From Sedimentibacter sp. (GTDB lineage: Bacteria > Bacillota > Clostridia > Tissierellales > Sedimentibacteraceae), in NCBI GenBank assembly GCA_018436705.1, contig JAHDLA010000001.1:62001-126000 (forward strand): a DNA stretch of 64,000 nt. The letters run 5' to 3'. The position numbers and the translations under genes are program-made. Numbering within the stretch: the stretch's first letter is position 1; every line of letters starts with the position of its first letter. Shown here piece by piece: positions 62,790 through 64,000 of the stretch. The notes under the pieces were generated by a model. It worked only from the letters and a program-made list of their open reading frames with translations, was not told the origin of the DNA and made no database searches.

Positions 62790-63641
62790 TTATTTCCATA
62801 ATATAATTTCTAGAATGGCTTCCTTTCCTAGAATTCTATGCATTTTCTGTACAGTTTTTATTAGTGACATGGCTTGGTTGAAAGTACCTTCTCCGCTATT
62901 TATTATCCAATTACCAGTCTTTTTAGAAAATGTCACTCCTTTTTTATATCCCGGATGAATAATTTTTACTAATTGCATTATTCTCCAATCACTTTCCATA
63001 AAAACCGAGCCAAAATTATATCCGCTATTGTCTTGCACGGATTTACATAACTCGAGCCTTTCATTTTTCAATTTTTTTGAGTCACCTATACTCATTTTAT
63101 TAAACTTAAATGTTGCTCCTAAAATCAAATACCCCTTGTTCTTGAAAATTGAACTTCTATATTGGAATTCACATTGTTCTTTTTTTAATATTTTAATTGT
63201 ACCTTGCGCATACACATGAATATCTACAATATGGTCACTTATACATAATTCAGAGCGCTTCCCTCTGCCAGCATTCATTACAATGGCTCCACCAAGCAAT
63301 CCAGGGACTGAATACAAATACTCTATTCCACCAAACCCATCATTATTTATATAGTTTATAAACTTCTGCAGTTTAACAGATGCTCCAACATAATATTTTC
63401 CTTCATCTAATTTTGTAATAGAGTTATCAAACTCCCTAAGACTTATTACATTTTCATATGTTCTATCATCATTTATAAGAATATTGGAGCCTTTTCCTAT
63501 AATATAACGTTCACTTTCTGGTATGCTATCAAATATATTTATAAGTTCATCAGTATTTTCTGGTATATAAACCTTCTTGGCGTATCCACCAATCTTTACA
63601 GTAGTATATTTTTTAAGACATTCATTATATAAAACTTCCAT
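62790..63641 (-). CDS. MurB-like FAD oxidoreductase in the polysaccharide locus
   Basis: A 283-residue protein similar to UDP-N-acetylenolpyruvoylglucosamine reductase. FAD-domain stretches IIGKGSNIL (48-55) and VPGLLGGAIVMNAGRG (112-126) are present. The three catalytic MurB residues have counterparts: R162 in QYRSS, S212 in FGSVF and E278 in EIIL. It would use NAD(P)H to reduce an enolpyruvyl group. The true murB should sit with cell-wall genes elsewhere, so this copy between a flippase and a pyruvyltransferase is probably specialised, perhaps making a lactyl-ether sugar of the surface polymer. It starts 4 bp after the preceding gene. Confidence 0.82.
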   Translation of the reverse strand: MEVLYNECLKKYTTVKIGGYAKKVYIPENTDELINIFDSIPESERYIIGKGSNILINDDRTYENVISLREFDNSITKLDEGKYYVGASVKLQKFINYINNDGFGGIEYLYSVPGLLGGAIVMNAGRGKRSELCISDHIVDIHVYAQGTIKILKKEQCEFQYRSSIFKNKGYLILGATFKFNKMSIGDSKKLKNERLELCKSVQDNSGYNFGSVFMESDWRIMQLVKIIHPGYKKGVTFSKKTGNWIINSGEGTFNQAMSLIKTVQKMHRILGKEAILEIILWK

Positions 63642-63645
63642 ATTT

Positions 63646-64000
63646 TCATCTCTCTTTTATCATTTGTCTAAGTCTGTTAAAAAAACTCTTACTCAGCTCT
63701 CTCTGTTCATTAATAATATAATCATATTGTGGAACTAATGACTCATCTATTAAATAGTCGTTTATTTGTTTATTTAACACCTTAAAAATATCTTCATCAT
63801 TCCTCATACAAAAATGATTGTCTAATCCAACTCTTGATAATAGATCATATGATTTGCTAAGGCTTTTAGAATCAATCGTTCTACATTCTACTAAAACAAA
63901 TGGTACATTACTTTTCATTGCAAAGCACATTCCATGAAAATATGTTGTAACCAAAAAATCTAGTGCTGCAATAACATCAACCCAGTCAAACGGAGTTAAA
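63646..64000 (-). CDS. polysaccharide pyruvyl transferase, C-terminal part (5' end outside window)
   Basis: An open frame continues to the window edge. The visible 118 residues begin LTPFDWVDVIAALDFLVTTY and run through FHGMCFAMKSNVPFVLVE, which matches the conserved C-terminal block of the polysaccharide pyruvyltransferase/CsaB-like family. The enzyme adds a pyruvate ketal to a sugar. SLH domains bind pyruvylated wall polymer, so this gene may make the anchor for the two SLH proteins of the locus. The MurB-like gene follows 4 bp later. Most of the enzyme is not visible. Confidence 0.8.
   Translation of the reverse strand, partial: LTPFDWVDVIAALDFLVTTYFHGMCFAMKSNVPFVLVECRTIDSKSLSKSYDLLSRVGLDNHFCMRNDEDIFKVLNKQINDYLIDESLVPQYDYIINEQRELSKSFFNRLRQMIKER

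Noticed and set aside
1..64000. CRISPR arrays, tRNA or rRNA genes, riboswitches
   Set aside because: No regularly spaced repeats, cloverleaf-like segments or conserved aptamer cores were recognised by eye; short or degenerate examples could be missed.

Overview
The window reads as chromosomal DNA of an anaerobic, low-GC, spore-former-like Firmicute (Clostridia/Tissierellia type). The basis is AT-rich composition, strong GGAGG ribosome-binding sites, butyrate-type fermentation genes (thiolase, phosphate butyryltransferase, butyrate kinase), a glycyl radical enzyme, OrtAB-type amino-acid thiolase, sigma-54 regulators, CBS-type pyrophosphatase and S-layer proteins. No rRNA, tRNA or CRISPR array was recognised, and I do not assign a genus.

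Region 1 (1-17 kb) is a catabolic island. A minus-strand operon encodes a crotonase-fold hydrolase resembling 6-oxocamphor hydrolase (C-C bond cleavage of beta-diketones), butyrate kinase, a beta-keto acid cleavage enzyme and phosphate butyryltransferase. Next to it are a LysR regulator, a thiolase, two MFS carriers and a truncated multi-FeS/GltD-like flavoprotein. On the other side are htpG, an Old-Yellow-Enzyme-type FeS flavoenzyme with a GntP-type permease, an HxlR regulator, and an SDR oxidoreductase followed by a chemoreceptor. Together they could take up a cyclic or branched beta-diketone precursor, cleave it to a beta-keto acid, exchange it onto CoA and gain ATP through an acyl phosphate. 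The substrate is unknown.

Region 2 (18.7-33.9 kb) is housekeeping and signalling: a CBS-PPase, a DnaD-like/DnaC-like helicase-loading pair, an M23 peptidase, an HD protein and HPF. A 753-bp AT-rich intergenic region carries two identical head-to-head pairs of perfect DnaA boxes. After it come two paralogous HD-GYP proteins, an orphan LLH-type holin, a DUF523 protein, a dCache chemoreceptor, a flavinylated lipoprotein and an EamA carrier.

Region 3 (34-49.5 kb) is the most distinctive part. One operon encodes a class III aminotransferase, an AGCS sodium:amino-acid symporter, and OrtA and OrtB (2-amino-4-oxopentanoate thiolase), with no ornithine mutase genes beside it. A second encodes a glycyl radical enzyme and an activase that lacks the usual ferredoxin insert. 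Each operon has a textbook sigma-54 (-24/-12) promoter with inverted repeats upstream, and each is paired with its own enhancer-binding protein sharing an unusual Cys motif. An exported, covalently flavinylated fumarate-reductase-like lipoprotein and a LytTR regulator follow. I infer a sigma-54-controlled anaerobic pathway for an unidentified amino acid.

Region 4 (49.7-64 kb) is a surface-polysaccharide and S-layer locus. It holds two BY-kinases, a PHP phosphatase, two Wzz-type proteins, two SLH proteins, UDP-glucose dehydrogenase, UDP-glucuronate 4-epimerase, a decayed IS3-like element, a flippase, a MurB paralogue and a pyruvyltransferase cut by the window edge.
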